Assembly: GCA_030684815.1 (NCBI GenBank) | Contig: JAUXXQ010000210.1 | Coordinates: 1 to 64,000, forward strand | Length of the DNA: 64,000 nt | Origin: Methylobacter sp. | GTDB lineage: Bacteria; Pseudomonadota; Gammaproteobacteria; Methylococcales; Methylomonadaceae | Direction of reading: 5' to 3' | Shown: one piece after another, positions 33,198-41,951 of the stretch | How positions within the stretch are numbered: the first letter of the stretch is position 1 | Layout: each line of letters starts with the position of its first letter | Translations under genes and position numbers: made by a program | Notes under the pieces: generated by a model | What the model saw: only the letters and a program-made list of their open reading frames with translations | Told to the model about the DNA's origin: nothing | Databases searched by the model: none

Positions 33198-34830
33198 TTT
33201 GGCGGGTTATGGGTTGTTTTTGCAGTGAAATGGTATTCAGCTCCGTTTGCAGCCCGCTGATTTGTTCATGGGGGATGCCCACTTCAATGGCTTTATTGAT
33301 ATAGGACTGGACGTGCGTTACCTTTTCCGCGTTAGGCTTGGAGGATTTAATGTCATGGATGCTGATTTTTATCATATTTAAAATGATGGTGTGGTTGTCG
33401 GGCATTTTTTTAATGGCCTGTTCAAAAACGGCCAGTGCGCCTTTGATGTCGCCTTCTTGGAACAGGATGACACCTTTATTGTTGATGTCGACCAGTTCTT
33501 TTTGCGCTTGTTGGATCAGGTTGTTGGCGTAGTTTTCGTCGATAAGGGTGTTGCATAGGGTGACGAGGTCTTTGATGAATGGCTTGTCATCAATATTGGT
33601 TTGAATCAAATCACGGATAATTTGCTCGCAAACTTCGGCATTGCCGTTCAAATAAAAAGTTTTTGCCATGTCCAAGCGTAACGATTTGGAGACCTGCTTG
33701 CCGAATTTTTCGTTGAGTTTAAAAGTCTTGCTGTAGGCTTGCTGGGCTAGCCCTTTGTTGCCTTTCGCCTGGTGGATATTGACTTCCAGCAGCGCCGCCC
33801 GCAGTTGTGCTTCGGGGTTGTTATGGAATTGCTGGTTTAACTCATACACCAATTTGAGCGCCTCATTAGAGGCGTTGCTTTTCAAATACACATTGGCTAG
33901 ACCTGAATAGTCGGCGGGTGAGCGGTGGATGGAGTATTTGCCCAGTTTAATGGTTGCTGTGTAGGCTTTTTTTGCGACCGGCAGGTTTTCGGTCTTGTCG
34001 GCCAGAAAAGCCAATTTTTTTTGCCTTAGAATGGACATCGGCGACAGCGTGACGGCGGAATTTAATGACGATATGGCATGTTCGTCGTTACCTTGTGCTT
34101 CGTGCGCTTTGACCAGCCAATCGTAAACTTCGAGCATCATGGGGTATTGGTTGATGAGCCCATGAAAAGTGTCGATGGCTTGGTCGTAATAACCGAGAAA
34201 AAAGGCGGTGATGCCTAAGCCTAGCCGGGCCCAGGGAATTTCCCTTTCTTGCAGGATGTTCTGATAGATGGTTTCAGCCGTTTTAAAATCACCGACTTTA
34301 ATGGTCAGTTCGGCATACATTTTTAACAGCGGCATGCGCATTTTTTTATCATTGGTCTGGAGCAGTTTTTCGCAATTATCGATGGCTTGGTAAAGGTTGC
34401 CGCTATCGATTTCATGTTCAATGCTGGACAGGTATGTTTTGCGGGAGTAGCAGCGTTGGATACGGTTTAACAGCTGTTGCCAGTTAAACGGTTTGATCAG
34501 GTAGTCGTCGGGTTTGTTGTCGAGAGCCGTCAATACCATGTCTTGGTTCTGTTCGCCCGTGACCATGATAAAGATGGAGTTGAGCGGCAATAATTTAAGG
34601 TAGCGGGCTTCTTCCAGTACCTGTTGGCCGTTTTTTTCTTTGAGCAGGTTGTAATCGCAGAGCACAATGTCGAATTTTTCTATCCTCATTGCTGTTATTG
34701 CGCTGACGCCCGATTCCACTTCAACAATATGGCGTATGCCGAATGAACCCAGTATATGCTTAATGGTTTCGCGCATGATCGCCTGGTCTTCGACGACTAA
34801 TGTTTTTTTTGATGAGAGGTCTAGGATCAT
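33190..34830 (-). CDS. Response regulator with TPR repeats
   Basis: A 546-residue protein. The N-terminal receiver domain (1-125) has the acidic pocket VVEDQ and the phosphoacceptor D59 (IVLCDYNLL), with the Lys in DDYLIKPFNW. The rest, about 130-540, is a run of TPR-like helical pairs (LYQAIDNCEKLLQTNDKKMRMPLLKMYAELTIKVGD; IPWARLGLGITAFFLGYYDQAIDTF). There is no DNA-binding domain, so output is by protein contact. It is translationally coupled to the histidine kinase. Confidence 0.9.
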   Translation of the reverse strand: MILDLSSKKTLVVEDQAIMRETIKHILGSFGIRHIVEVESGVSAITAMRIEKFDIVLCDYNLLKEKNGQQVLEEARYLKLLPLNSIFIMVTGEQNQDMVLTALDNKPDDYLIKPFNWQQLLNRIQRCYSRKTYLSSIEHEIDSGNLYQAIDNCEKLLQTNDKKMRMPLLKMYAELTIKVGDFKTAETIYQNILQEREIPWARLGLGITAFFLGYYDQAIDTFHGLINQYPMMLEVYDWLVKAHEAQGNDEHAISSLNSAVTLSPMSILRQKKLAFLADKTENLPVAKKAYTATIKLGKYSIHRSPADYSGLANVYLKSNASNEALKLVYELNQQFHNNPEAQLRAALLEVNIHQAKGNKGLAQQAYSKTFKLNEKFGKQVSKSLRLDMAKTFYLNGNAEVCEQIIRDLIQTNIDDKPFIKDLVTLCNTLIDENYANNLIQQAQKELVDINNKGVILFQEGDIKGALAVFEQAIKKMPDNHTIILNMIKISIHDIKSSKPNAEKVTHVQSYINKAIEVGIPHEQISGLQTELNTISLQKQPITRQNV

Positions 34831-34932
34831 AAAAGGGTTAGTTGGCCTTGTATTTCATCTGCTGGTTTGGTCTTGAAAAAAAACAATGTGTCCCAATATT
34901 GGCGTTAATCTTAATAATTAATCAGGATTAAA

Positions 34933-36864
34933 ATGATGACTGTTGAAACAAAAAAAGAAACCCTAGGCTTTGAAACTGAAGTTAAACATCTGTTGCATTT
35001 AATGATCCATTCATTATATAGCAACAAAGAAATATTTTTGCGCGAATTAATTTCCAATGCCTCGGATGCGGCGGACAAGCTGCGTTTTGAGGCGTTGTCC
35101 AACGACAGCCTGTATGAAGGCGACAGCGAACTGAAAATCCGTCTGGAATACGACAAAGACAAACGCACCATCACTGTCATTGATAACGGCATCGGCATGA
35201 CCCGGGCGGAAGTGCAAGAGCATATCGGCACTATCGCCAAATCCGGCACCAAACAATTTTTTCAGGCTTTGACCGGTGACCAGGCTAAAGACAGCGAACT
35301 GATCGGCCAATTCGGCGTCGGGTTTTATTCGGCGTTCATCGTTGCCGATAAAGTGACCTTGACCACCCGCAAGGCCGGCGCCGACAAGAGCGACGGCGTG
35401 TGTTGGGAGTCGGCGGGCGAGGGCGATTACACCATCGAATCGGTCGAAAAAGCCCAACGCGGCACCGAAATCGTGCTGCATCTGAAAGAAGACGAAAGCG
35501 AGTTCCTGGACGGTTACCGCATCCGTTCCATCGTCAGAAAATTCTCCGACCATATTTCCTTGCCTATCGTCATGGACAAAGAAGTTCCACCGTCAATGGG
35601 CGAGGAAGGCGAGGAAGAAAAACCGGCGGAAATCGTCGAAGAAACCGTCAACTCGGCGTCGGCCTTATGGACCAAGGCGCGTCAGGAAATTACCGACGAG
35701 GCCTACAACGAATTTTACAAACACGTAGGCCACGACTTCCAAGACCCGCTGACCCATGTCCACAGCAAGGTCGAAGGCACTAATGAATATACCTTGCTGC
35801 TGTATGTGCCGTCGCGCGCGCCGTTCGATTTGTGGGACAGGGATGCTAAACACGGCGTGAAGCTGTACATCCGCAAAGTATTTATCACCGACGATGCCGA
35901 GCAGTTGATGCCGCGTTATTTGCGCTTTATCCGGGGCATTATCGACGCCAATTCACTGCCGCTGAATGTATCGCGGGAAATCTTGCAACAGAGCAAGCAA
36001 ATCAGCTCAATCAAATCCGGCGCGGTCAAAAAGGTGTTGGGGATGCTTGAAGATTTGGCCAAAAACGATCCAGAAAAATACGAAACATTCTGGGCGCAGT
36101 TCGGTCAAGTCATTAAAGAAGGCCCGATTGAAGACCATGGCAATAAAGGGCGCGTCGCCAAATTGCTGCGTTTTGCCTCGACCCATGCCGACACCGACAA
36201 ACAAAATGTGGCGCTGGAAGATTATGTGAGCCGCATGAAGGAAGGCCAAGACAAAATTTATTATGTCACTGCCGACAGCTTTTCAGCGGCAAAAAACAGC
36301 CCGCATTTGGAAATTTTCCGTAAAAAAGGCATTGAAGTCTTATTGCTGTCGGATCGTGTTGATGAGTGGTTGGTGTCCAATTTGGACGAATTTGACGGCA
36401 AGCATTTACAGTCTGTCGCCAAAGGCGATTTGGACTTAGGTGTTTTGGATGCTGAAGAAGACAAAGCCGTTCAGGAAGAAGTGAGCAAGGATTTTGAAAC
36501 GGTACTCAAGCAAATCAAGGACGTGTTGGCGGATAAGGTTAGCGAAGTCAAATTGAGCCATCGTTTGACCGAATCGCCTGCTTGTCTGGTTGCCGATGTT
36601 TACGGCATGAGCCTGAACATGGAACGCATCATGAAAGATGCAGGGCAGGGCTTTGGTATGGGCATGGGCAGAAAGCCGATTTTCGAGCTTAACCCGACCC
36701 ATCCGTTAGTGGTTAAAATGAAAGAAGAGCAAGACGATGCCCGTTTTGCCGATTTGACCCATATTCTGTTCGACCAGGCCATCCTCAGCGAAGGCGGGCA
36801 GCTGGATGACCCGGCGGCCTTTGTGCATAAACTGAACGGCTTGTTGCAGGGCTTATTGCACTAA
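34933..36864 (+). CDS. htpG: Chaperone HtpG (Hsp90)
   Basis: A 643-residue Hsp90 homologue: N-terminal GHKL ATPase ([43 protein letters not shown]), middle domain and C-terminal dimerisation domain ([34 protein letters not shown]). It is a cytoplasmic ATP-dependent chaperone. ATGs at 34933 and 34936 are both possible behind the aggatt site. The length is normal. A terminator follows the stop. Confidence 0.98.
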   Translation: MMTVETKKETLGFETEVKHLLHLMIHSLYSNKEIFLRELISNASDAADKLRFEALSNDSLYEGDSELKIRLEYDKDKRTITVIDNGIGMTRAEVQEHIGTIAKSGTKQFFQALTGDQAKDSELIGQFGVGFYSAFIVADKVTLTTRKAGADKSDGVCWESAGEGDYTIESVEKAQRGTEIVLHLKEDESEFLDGYRIRSIVRKFSDHISLPIVMDKEVPPSMGEEGEEEKPAEIVEETVNSASALWTKARQEITDEAYNEFYKHVGHDFQDPLTHVHSKVEGTNEYTLLLYVPSRAPFDLWDRDAKHGVKLYIRKVFITDDAEQLMPRYLRFIRGIIDANSLPLNVSREILQQSKQISSIKSGAVKKVLGMLEDLAKNDPEKYETFWAQFGQVIKEGPIEDHGNKGRVAKLLRFASTHADTDKQNVALEDYVSRMKEGQDKIYYVTADSFSAAKNSPHLEIFRKKGIEVLLLSDRVDEWLVSNLDEFDGKHLQSVAKGDLDLGVLDAEEDKAVQEEVSKDFETVLKQIKDVLADKVSEVKLSHRLTESPACLVADVYGMSLNMERIMKDAGQGFGMGMGRKPIFELNPTHPLVVKMKEEQDDARFADLTHILFDQAILSEGGQLDDPAAFVHKLNGLLQGLLH

Positions 36865-36882
36865 AATTAAAGCGTCTACAAC

Positions 36883-36914
36883 AAAAAAGGCTGGATACTC
36901 TCCAGCCTTTTTTT
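36883..36914 (+). terminator. Rho-independent terminator of htpG
   Basis: AAAAAAGGCTGGA-tactc-TCCAGCCTTTTTTT, 18 bp after the htpG stop. Confidence 0.93.
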
Positions 36915-37023
36915 ATGCCCGGCGGAAACATTTTTGCAGATAGCGCATTTGATATGCGGCAAAGCGCTTTATACTTATCCGCTGTGTGAACGATAAGTAA
37001 ACTTTTTATAAAGGCAGTTGATT

Positions 37024-37533
37024 ATGTTGAAATTATTAAGGTTTAATTCGAGAATCTGGTTTTCCCTGGGCTTTCTCGGTTGTGTTTTTTTGCTGGCCAT
37101 GGGCGCTTATTTTCAGTTTGTCGGCGGCCTCGACCCTTGCCCGTTGTGCATTTCCCAGCGCATTGCCATCTTGCTGACCGGTCTGGTTTTTTTGGTGGCG
37201 GCTCTCCATAATCCGGGACAACGCGGTGTCACCGCTTATGCCATTGCTGGTGCGGTGACGGCTTTGTGTGGCGGCGCGATTTCCACCCGCCATGTTTGGA
37301 TACAGCATTTGCCGCCTGATAAAGTGCCTGAATGCGGCCCCGGATTGGAGTATGTGCTGCAAAATTTTCCGTTGCTGGAAACGGTTAAGTTGATGCTCAG
37401 CGGTACCGGGGATTGTGCTAAGGTCGATTGGACGCTGTTTGGCTTCAGTATGCCGGCCTGGACTTTGTTGGCTTTTTTGATGTTGGCGACGTTAAGTGTG
37501 TTGCAAATATGGAATTATAAGCAGGCCGATTAA
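37024..37533 (+). CDS. DsbB-family disulfide bond formation protein
   Basis: A 169-residue inner-membrane protein with four predicted helices and the two cysteine pairs of DsbB: C39/C42 (DPCPLC) and C104/C131 (PECGPG; GDCAKVDW). It would reoxidise DsbA with quinone. I chose the ATG at 37024 (ggcag upstream); an in-frame TTG lies 6 bp before. No dsbA is in the window. Confidence 0.9.
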   Translation: MLKLLRFNSRIWFSLGFLGCVFLLAMGAYFQFVGGLDPCPLCISQRIAILLTGLVFLVAALHNPGQRGVTAYAIAGAVTALCGGAISTRHVWIQHLPPDKVPECGPGLEYVLQNFPLLETVKLMLSGTGDCAKVDWTLFGFSMPAWTLLAFLMLATLSVLQIWNYKQAD

Positions 37534-37736
37534 TGTCGACGGAAGGCACACAAAAAACACGAAATTTTCTTGTTTTTTGTGATCTTCGTGACCTTCGTGG
37601 CGATAATCTTTTTAGTGAAAAGTTACTCGAAAACAACCTTATTTGCCTTTGCCCCGCTGTGGTGAATAAGTTGCGGTGTAAGGTATTAGGCATGATTTGA
37701 GTCCCGGTTAAGGTAGAATGTGCGCTTTTATTTTTT

Positions 37737-37828
37737 GGCTTCCCATTTAAAGCGGGACAATCCATGCCGAAGTAGACCTTCCAGGTTTTTAAAACCTGGA
37801 AGGTCTGTCCCGTGTTAAGTTGATAGCC
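37737..37828. mobile_element. MITE (class 1), short form, with 8-bp target duplication
   Basis: A 92-bp imperfect palindrome from GGCTTCCCATTTAAAGCGGGACA to tgtcccgtgttaagttGATAGCC, centred on agaccttccaggttttt/aaaacctggaaggtct. It is flanked by the perfect 8-bp duplication TATTTTTT (37729-37736 and 37829-37836), which proves that it was inserted as a unit. Confidence 0.88.
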
Positions 37829-37853
37829 TATTTTTTGCCTTGGAGCCGTTGCC

Positions 37854-38237
37854 ATGAATTTTGAGAAGGTCGTTTTCGGGTTCTTTATTGTCTTGTCATT
37901 AACCTTGAATTTTGGTTTTTTTCTAGGGGATATTGATAATGTTGCACATCATAATGTTTTCGAGTTGTTTGCCATTATTGTCGTCAACTTTATTGCGACC
38001 GGTTTAAAGTTGGGCGACCGTTCGCAGGTTGGCGCGGTGTTGCTGGCGACCAGTTTGGTGGCCGACTTGCATTTAATCGCGGCGGCAACCTATTGGACTG
38101 TTGTGGTGCATGTCACCGAAACCGGGCTGACGCCCGATGTGATGGCCAGCATCATTTCGTTGAGCGGCGGCGCTTTGCTGGCTAATTTTATCTCGGTGAT
38201 TATTTTGGTTTCCGACACGTTGATGTCAAGGCTTTAA
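37854..38237 (+). CDS. DUF6394-family membrane protein
   Basis: A 127-residue protein with three to four membrane helices (VVFGFFIVLSLTLNFGFFLGDID; FAIIVVNFIATGLKLGDRSQVGAVLLATSLVADLHLIAAA; SLSGGALLANFISVIILV). In other proteobacteria, relatives lie next to genes for RCK-type potassium channels, as here (21 bp apart). A role as a channel subunit or assembly factor is inferred from that linkage. No site suggests enzymatic activity. Confidence 0.8.
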   Translation: MNFEKVVFGFFIVLSLTLNFGFFLGDIDNVAHHNVFELFAIIVVNFIATGLKLGDRSQVGAVLLATSLVADLHLIAAATYWTVVVHVTETGLTPDVMASIISLSGGALLANFISVIILVSDTLMSRL

Positions 38238-38258
38238 CGAGGTTTCGGGAGATAGCTT

Positions 38259-39992
38259 ATGGCGGAATTTACCGATTTAAGCCGGGTCAGGTTTATCGTT
38301 ATGCGCGAAATGCGCCGTCCGGTGATGGCCTTGATTGTGGTTTATGCGGTGTCGGTTTTGGGCATGGTGTTTATTCCCGGCAATGAAATTGACGGCAAGG
38401 TGCAATATTTAAGTATATTTCATGCGTTTTATTTCATGAGTTATACCGCAACGACCACAGGATTTGGCGAGATTCCTTTTGAATTCAACGATGCGCAACG
38501 GCTTTGGGCGATGGCTTGCCTGTATGTCAGTGTCATTACCTGGTTTTACGCAGTCGGTAGTATTGTCCGTTTGTTTCAGAACCGCTTTTTTCTGCGCGCT
38601 GTTGCGGAACGCCACTTTTCCCGGCAGGTTCATCGAATATCGGCGCCTTATTTCATAATCTGCGGTTTCGGCGATACCGGCAGCGTGTTGGCGCGAGGTT
38701 TAAGCGATTACGGTGTGCCGGCGGTTTTTATCGATACCGATGAGGAGCGGATACGGGCGTTATCGTTCAGGGATTACCGGGTACCGATGCCGGGTTTATG
38801 CGCTGATGCTAGCGCGCCTAAATATTTGCTGGAAGCCGGTATCAGGCGTGACAATTGCCAAGCCATTGTGGCGATTACCAATAACGAAGAAATCAATTTA
38901 AGGATTTCGGCATTGGCGCGGCTGTTGAATCCCAATATCAGAATCATCACGATGTCTAAAGTTGATGTTTTCGAGGAAACACTGGCTAATCTGGGCGGTG
39001 AGGTTCATATCGTCGACCCGTTCAAGATGTTTGCGAAATTTTTTGTGTCGACGATGACCCATCCCCGCTTCTATGCCCTGAATGACTGGTTGGTCAGGGC
39101 GCCGCGCGTTTATTTAAAGGATTCCATTGAGCCGCCGGTTGGCAAGTGGATTGTCTGCGGTCACGGGCGAATGGGGCATGAAATCAATCGGGCATTGATA
39201 AAGCAAGGCATGAAAACGGTGGTGATCGATCCGCATGATAATAAAGATACCGGAGCCGATAATTATATTGTCGGGCGGGCTACGGCTAAGACGCTGGCAA
39301 TGGCCGGTATTGACGATGCCGTGGGTATTTTGGTCGGCACTGACGATGACGGCTACAATTTGAGCATTCTGCTCAATGCGCGCAAACTGAACGCCAACGT
39401 GTTTATGCTGGTGCGGCAAAACCGCCATGAGAACCGGATAGCCTTCGAAGCTTCGCAAATCGATATGATTATGCAGCCTACTTTGGTCACAGCGCGGCGC
39501 GTCTTATTTTTGCTGGTTGCGCCATTGTTGAAGCCATTTTTTCAGTATCTTTTGGAAAACGCGCCGGGCAGAAAAGAAGAAATGGACGCAGTCATTGAAC
39601 AGCTAGCGCAAAAAATAGGCCAAAGGCAGCCCCATTTGATAACCGTCAATGTGACCAAGGCGCGTTGCAGCGCAGTGGTGGCCTGCTTGGAACAAGGCGG
39701 GCGGGTGCTGCTAGGCGATGTGATGACGCATCCCGACAATATCAACCGGCCTTTGGATTTGGTTGCCTTTGTCGTGAAGTCGGCTGAAACAGTCTATGTG
39801 CTGCCGCCTGATGATTATGAAATTAAAGCCGGCGACCAAATCTTGTTTTGCGGAACCGGGGCGGCCAGACGGCTGCTGAATGCGACGCTTAATAATGAAT
39901 ATAACTTATTTTATGTGTGCAACGGTGTGCATTTGCCTAAAGGCTATTTTATGCAATGGTACGCAAACAGGCACAACAGGCCGGCATTGTGA
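38259..39992 (+). CDS. Potassium channel with two RCK (TrkA-N) domains
   Basis: A 577-residue protein. The N-terminal part has two membrane helices around a pore loop with the filter TTGFGEIP (66-73), a variant of TVGYG. Two NAD-binding Rossmann RCK domains follow (ISAPYFIICGFGDTGSVLARGL about 128-150; GKWIVCGHGRMGHEINRAL about 285-305), then a C-terminal TrkA-C-like part. It probably mediates ligand-gated K+ flux. It is preceded at 21 bp by the DUF6394 gene and followed at 24 bp by a histidine kinase. Confidence 0.88.
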   Translation: MAEFTDLSRVRFIVMREMRRPVMALIVVYAVSVLGMVFIPGNEIDGKVQYLSIFHAFYFMSYTATTTGFGEIPFEFNDAQRLWAMACLYVSVITWFYAVGSIVRLFQNRFFLRAVAERHFSRQVHRISAPYFIICGFGDTGSVLARGLSDYGVPAVFIDTDEERIRALSFRDYRVPMPGLCADASAPKYLLEAGIRRDNCQAIVAITNNEEINLRISALARLLNPNIRIITMSKVDVFEETLANLGGEVHIVDPFKMFAKFFVSTMTHPRFYALNDWLVRAPRVYLKDSIEPPVGKWIVCGHGRMGHEINRALIKQGMKTVVIDPHDNKDTGADNYIVGRATAKTLAMAGIDDAVGILVGTDDDGYNLSILLNARKLNANVFMLVRQNRHENRIAFEASQIDMIMQPTLVTARRVLFLLVAPLLKPFFQYLLENAPGRKEEMDAVIEQLAQKIGQRQPHLITVNVTKARCSAVVACLEQGGRVLLGDVMTHPDNINRPLDLVAFVVKSAETVYVLPPDDYEIKAGDQILFCGTGAARRLLNATLNNEYNLFYVCNGVHLPKGYFMQWYANRHNRPAL

Positions 39993-40016
39993 CCGCCTTT
40001 TATTTTAAAGATTAAC

Positions 40017-41534
40017 ATGCAAGAATTAATTGATTTTTTTGGCCTTGACGGCCTTATTCCTCATGGCTATTGCCTGTCTTGGAGCCCGGTATTGCTGTGG
40101 CTCCATGTCCTGTCAGACCTGTTGATTGCGCTGGCTTATTATTCCATCCCGCTGACGATCATTTATTTTATTCGGCAGCGTAAAGACATGCCTTATCCGT
40201 GGCTATTTTGGATGTTTGCCGGTTTTATTGTCGCTTGCGGCACTACCCATTTGTTCTCGGCGATTAGCATCTGGATACCCTTATATTGGTTGGATGGCCT
40301 ATTGAAAATAGTCACGGCGGTTATTTCGGTTGCTGTTGCCATCATGATGCTGCGGATTGTCCCGCAGGCTTTGGCTTTGCCCAGTTCCGCACGGCTGCAA
40401 GTTGAAGTGCAACAAAGAAAAGCCGCTGAGGAAGCGTTACATAGTGCCAATGTAGCGTTACAAAACACGGTGACGCGTATGCAATTGCTGTTGGATTCGG
40501 CGCTTGATGCCATCATTAGCGTGGATCATGATGGCAGTGTCATAGCCTGGAATACCCAGGCCGAACGCATTTTCGGTTACTCCAGCGAACAGGCTGTGGG
40601 CTGTAAAATAGCCGATTTAATTGTGCCTCCGGCTTACCGGGACGGGCATCGGCAAGGTATGGCCCGGTTTATGGCGACCGGCACAGGCAAGCTTATCGGC
40701 ACACGTTTGGAAATTACCGGTTTGCGCGCCAATGCCACCGAATTCCCTATCGAGCTGGCCATCAGTGCGTTAAACATAAAAGGCCGTTATTTTTTTAGCG
40801 CTTATATTCGTGACATTACCGAGCGCAAACAAGCCGAAGCCGAACTGACCCGTTCCAATGCCGACTTGGAACAATTCGCTTACGCGGTCTCCCATGATAT
40901 GCGCCAGCCATTACGCATGGTGTCCAGTTATTTATTCTTGATTGAAAATGCACTGGCCGGACGATTAGATGAAGAAACCAAGCAGTGCCTTAATTTTGCA
41001 ATCAATGGCGCCAAACGCATGGATGCCATGATTTTGTCGTTGTTGGATTATTCTCGGATAGGGCGTGTTTTTGAAAGCAAAGTGGCGCTGAGCAGCAAGG
41101 CTGCTTTGGATGAGGCCTTGGTTTTTTTGGGGCCGGAAATCAGTGCTTGTCATGGCGAGGTTAAAGTAAGCGGTGATTGGCCGGAACTGTTTGCCAGCCG
41201 TGATGAGTTGACGCGCTTGCTACAAAACCTCATCGGCAATGCGCTTAAATATCATCAGGATGGGCAGCCGCCGCAGGTAGAGGTGCATGGTACGGTGCAC
41301 CGGGCATCGTTACGGGTGGAAGTGCGCGATCAAGGTATCGGTATTGAGCCTGAGCAAATGCACCGGCTGTTTAAGGTGTTTTCGCGCTTGCAGGCGCACA
41401 GCCGCTTCGAGGGTTCCGGCGTGGGTCTGGCCTTGTGCCGGAAGATTGTCGAGCATCACGGCGGCAGTATTGGTGCAGAATCGGCAGGCGCAGGGCAGGG
41501 CTGTGTGTTTTGGTTTGAATTGCCCATGCAATAA
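40017..41534 (+). CDS. Histidine kinase with ethylene-receptor-type membrane domain
   Basis: A 505-residue sensor. Residues 20-120 form three membrane helices that align with the ethylene-binding domain of plant ETR1 without a gap: D34, Y41, C74 and H78 match ETR1 D25, Y32, C65 and H69, with the same 7-, 33- and 4-residue spacings (IALAYYSIPLTIIYF; FIVACGTTHLF). C74 and H78 would hold Cu(I). A PAS domain (about 150-272), a HisKA domain with H293 (AYAVSHDMRQPLR) and an ATPase domain follow. Ethylene or another small ligand is a plausible signal. No response regulator is adjacent. Confidence 0.9.
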   Translation: MQELIDFFGLDGLIPHGYCLSWSPVLLWLHVLSDLLIALAYYSIPLTIIYFIRQRKDMPYPWLFWMFAGFIVACGTTHLFSAISIWIPLYWLDGLLKIVTAVISVAVAIMMLRIVPQALALPSSARLQVEVQQRKAAEEALHSANVALQNTVTRMQLLLDSALDAIISVDHDGSVIAWNTQAERIFGYSSEQAVGCKIADLIVPPAYRDGHRQGMARFMATGTGKLIGTRLEITGLRANATEFPIELAISALNIKGRYFFSAYIRDITERKQAEAELTRSNADLEQFAYAVSHDMRQPLRMVSSYLFLIENALAGRLDEETKQCLNFAINGAKRMDAMILSLLDYSRIGRVFESKVALSSKAALDEALVFLGPEISACHGEVKVSGDWPELFASRDELTRLLQNLIGNALKYHQDGQPPQVEVHGTVHRASLRVEVRDQGIGIEPEQMHRLFKVFSRLQAHSRFEGSGVGLALCRKIVEHHGGSIGAESAGAGQGCVFWFELPMQ

Positions 41535-41951
41535 GGTGATTGGGTGATTTCTAATAAAAAATGTCCCTGATAATCGAAAGCTGTAGAAAAACAGAGTCCA
41601 TGAAAAGCACGAAAGCTATACTTTAAACGTTCAGGTTTTCGGTTTTTGCAATCAGCGTTAGCTATTCCGCGCTAAAAAACTAAAAGCTTTATCTTTCAAA
41701 ACGTTGCGAGTTAGACCTTCCAGGTTTTTAAAACCTGGAAGGTCTGTAGTTCGGCAGTTTTTTCGCCTAACATAAGTCGAAAACTTAACCGTTCAAAGTA
41801 TATAGCTTTGCTTATTTTCGTATCGCCTGGATATGCCTGCTTTTGGATTTTCGTGTTAAGCGTGGACAATTATTTGGGGCTGTTTTTTTCAGGAAATCGC
41901 CTAATGCCGTTTTTTCACAGCCTTCGATCACCTTAAACCTGTCCCGCCTGT
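41535..41951. other. 417-bp intergenic region with a MITE-like element
   Basis: No gene is seen. Positions 41612-41809 form an imperfect palindrome (class 2 repeat, listed apart). Positions 41889-41904 repeat tcaggaaatcgcctaa, known from 21372 and 45218. Confidence 0.6.
41612..41809. repeat. MITE-like repeat (class 2), copy 2
   Basis: About 198 bp with inverted ends AAAGCTATA...TATAGCTTT; the next 20 bp inside are also roughly complementary (ctttaaacgttcaggttttcg / cgaaaacttaaccgttcaaag). Its middle carries the palindrome agaccttccaggtttttaaa..aggtct (41713-41745). Positions 41624-41745 match 12005-12128. Confidence 0.75.
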
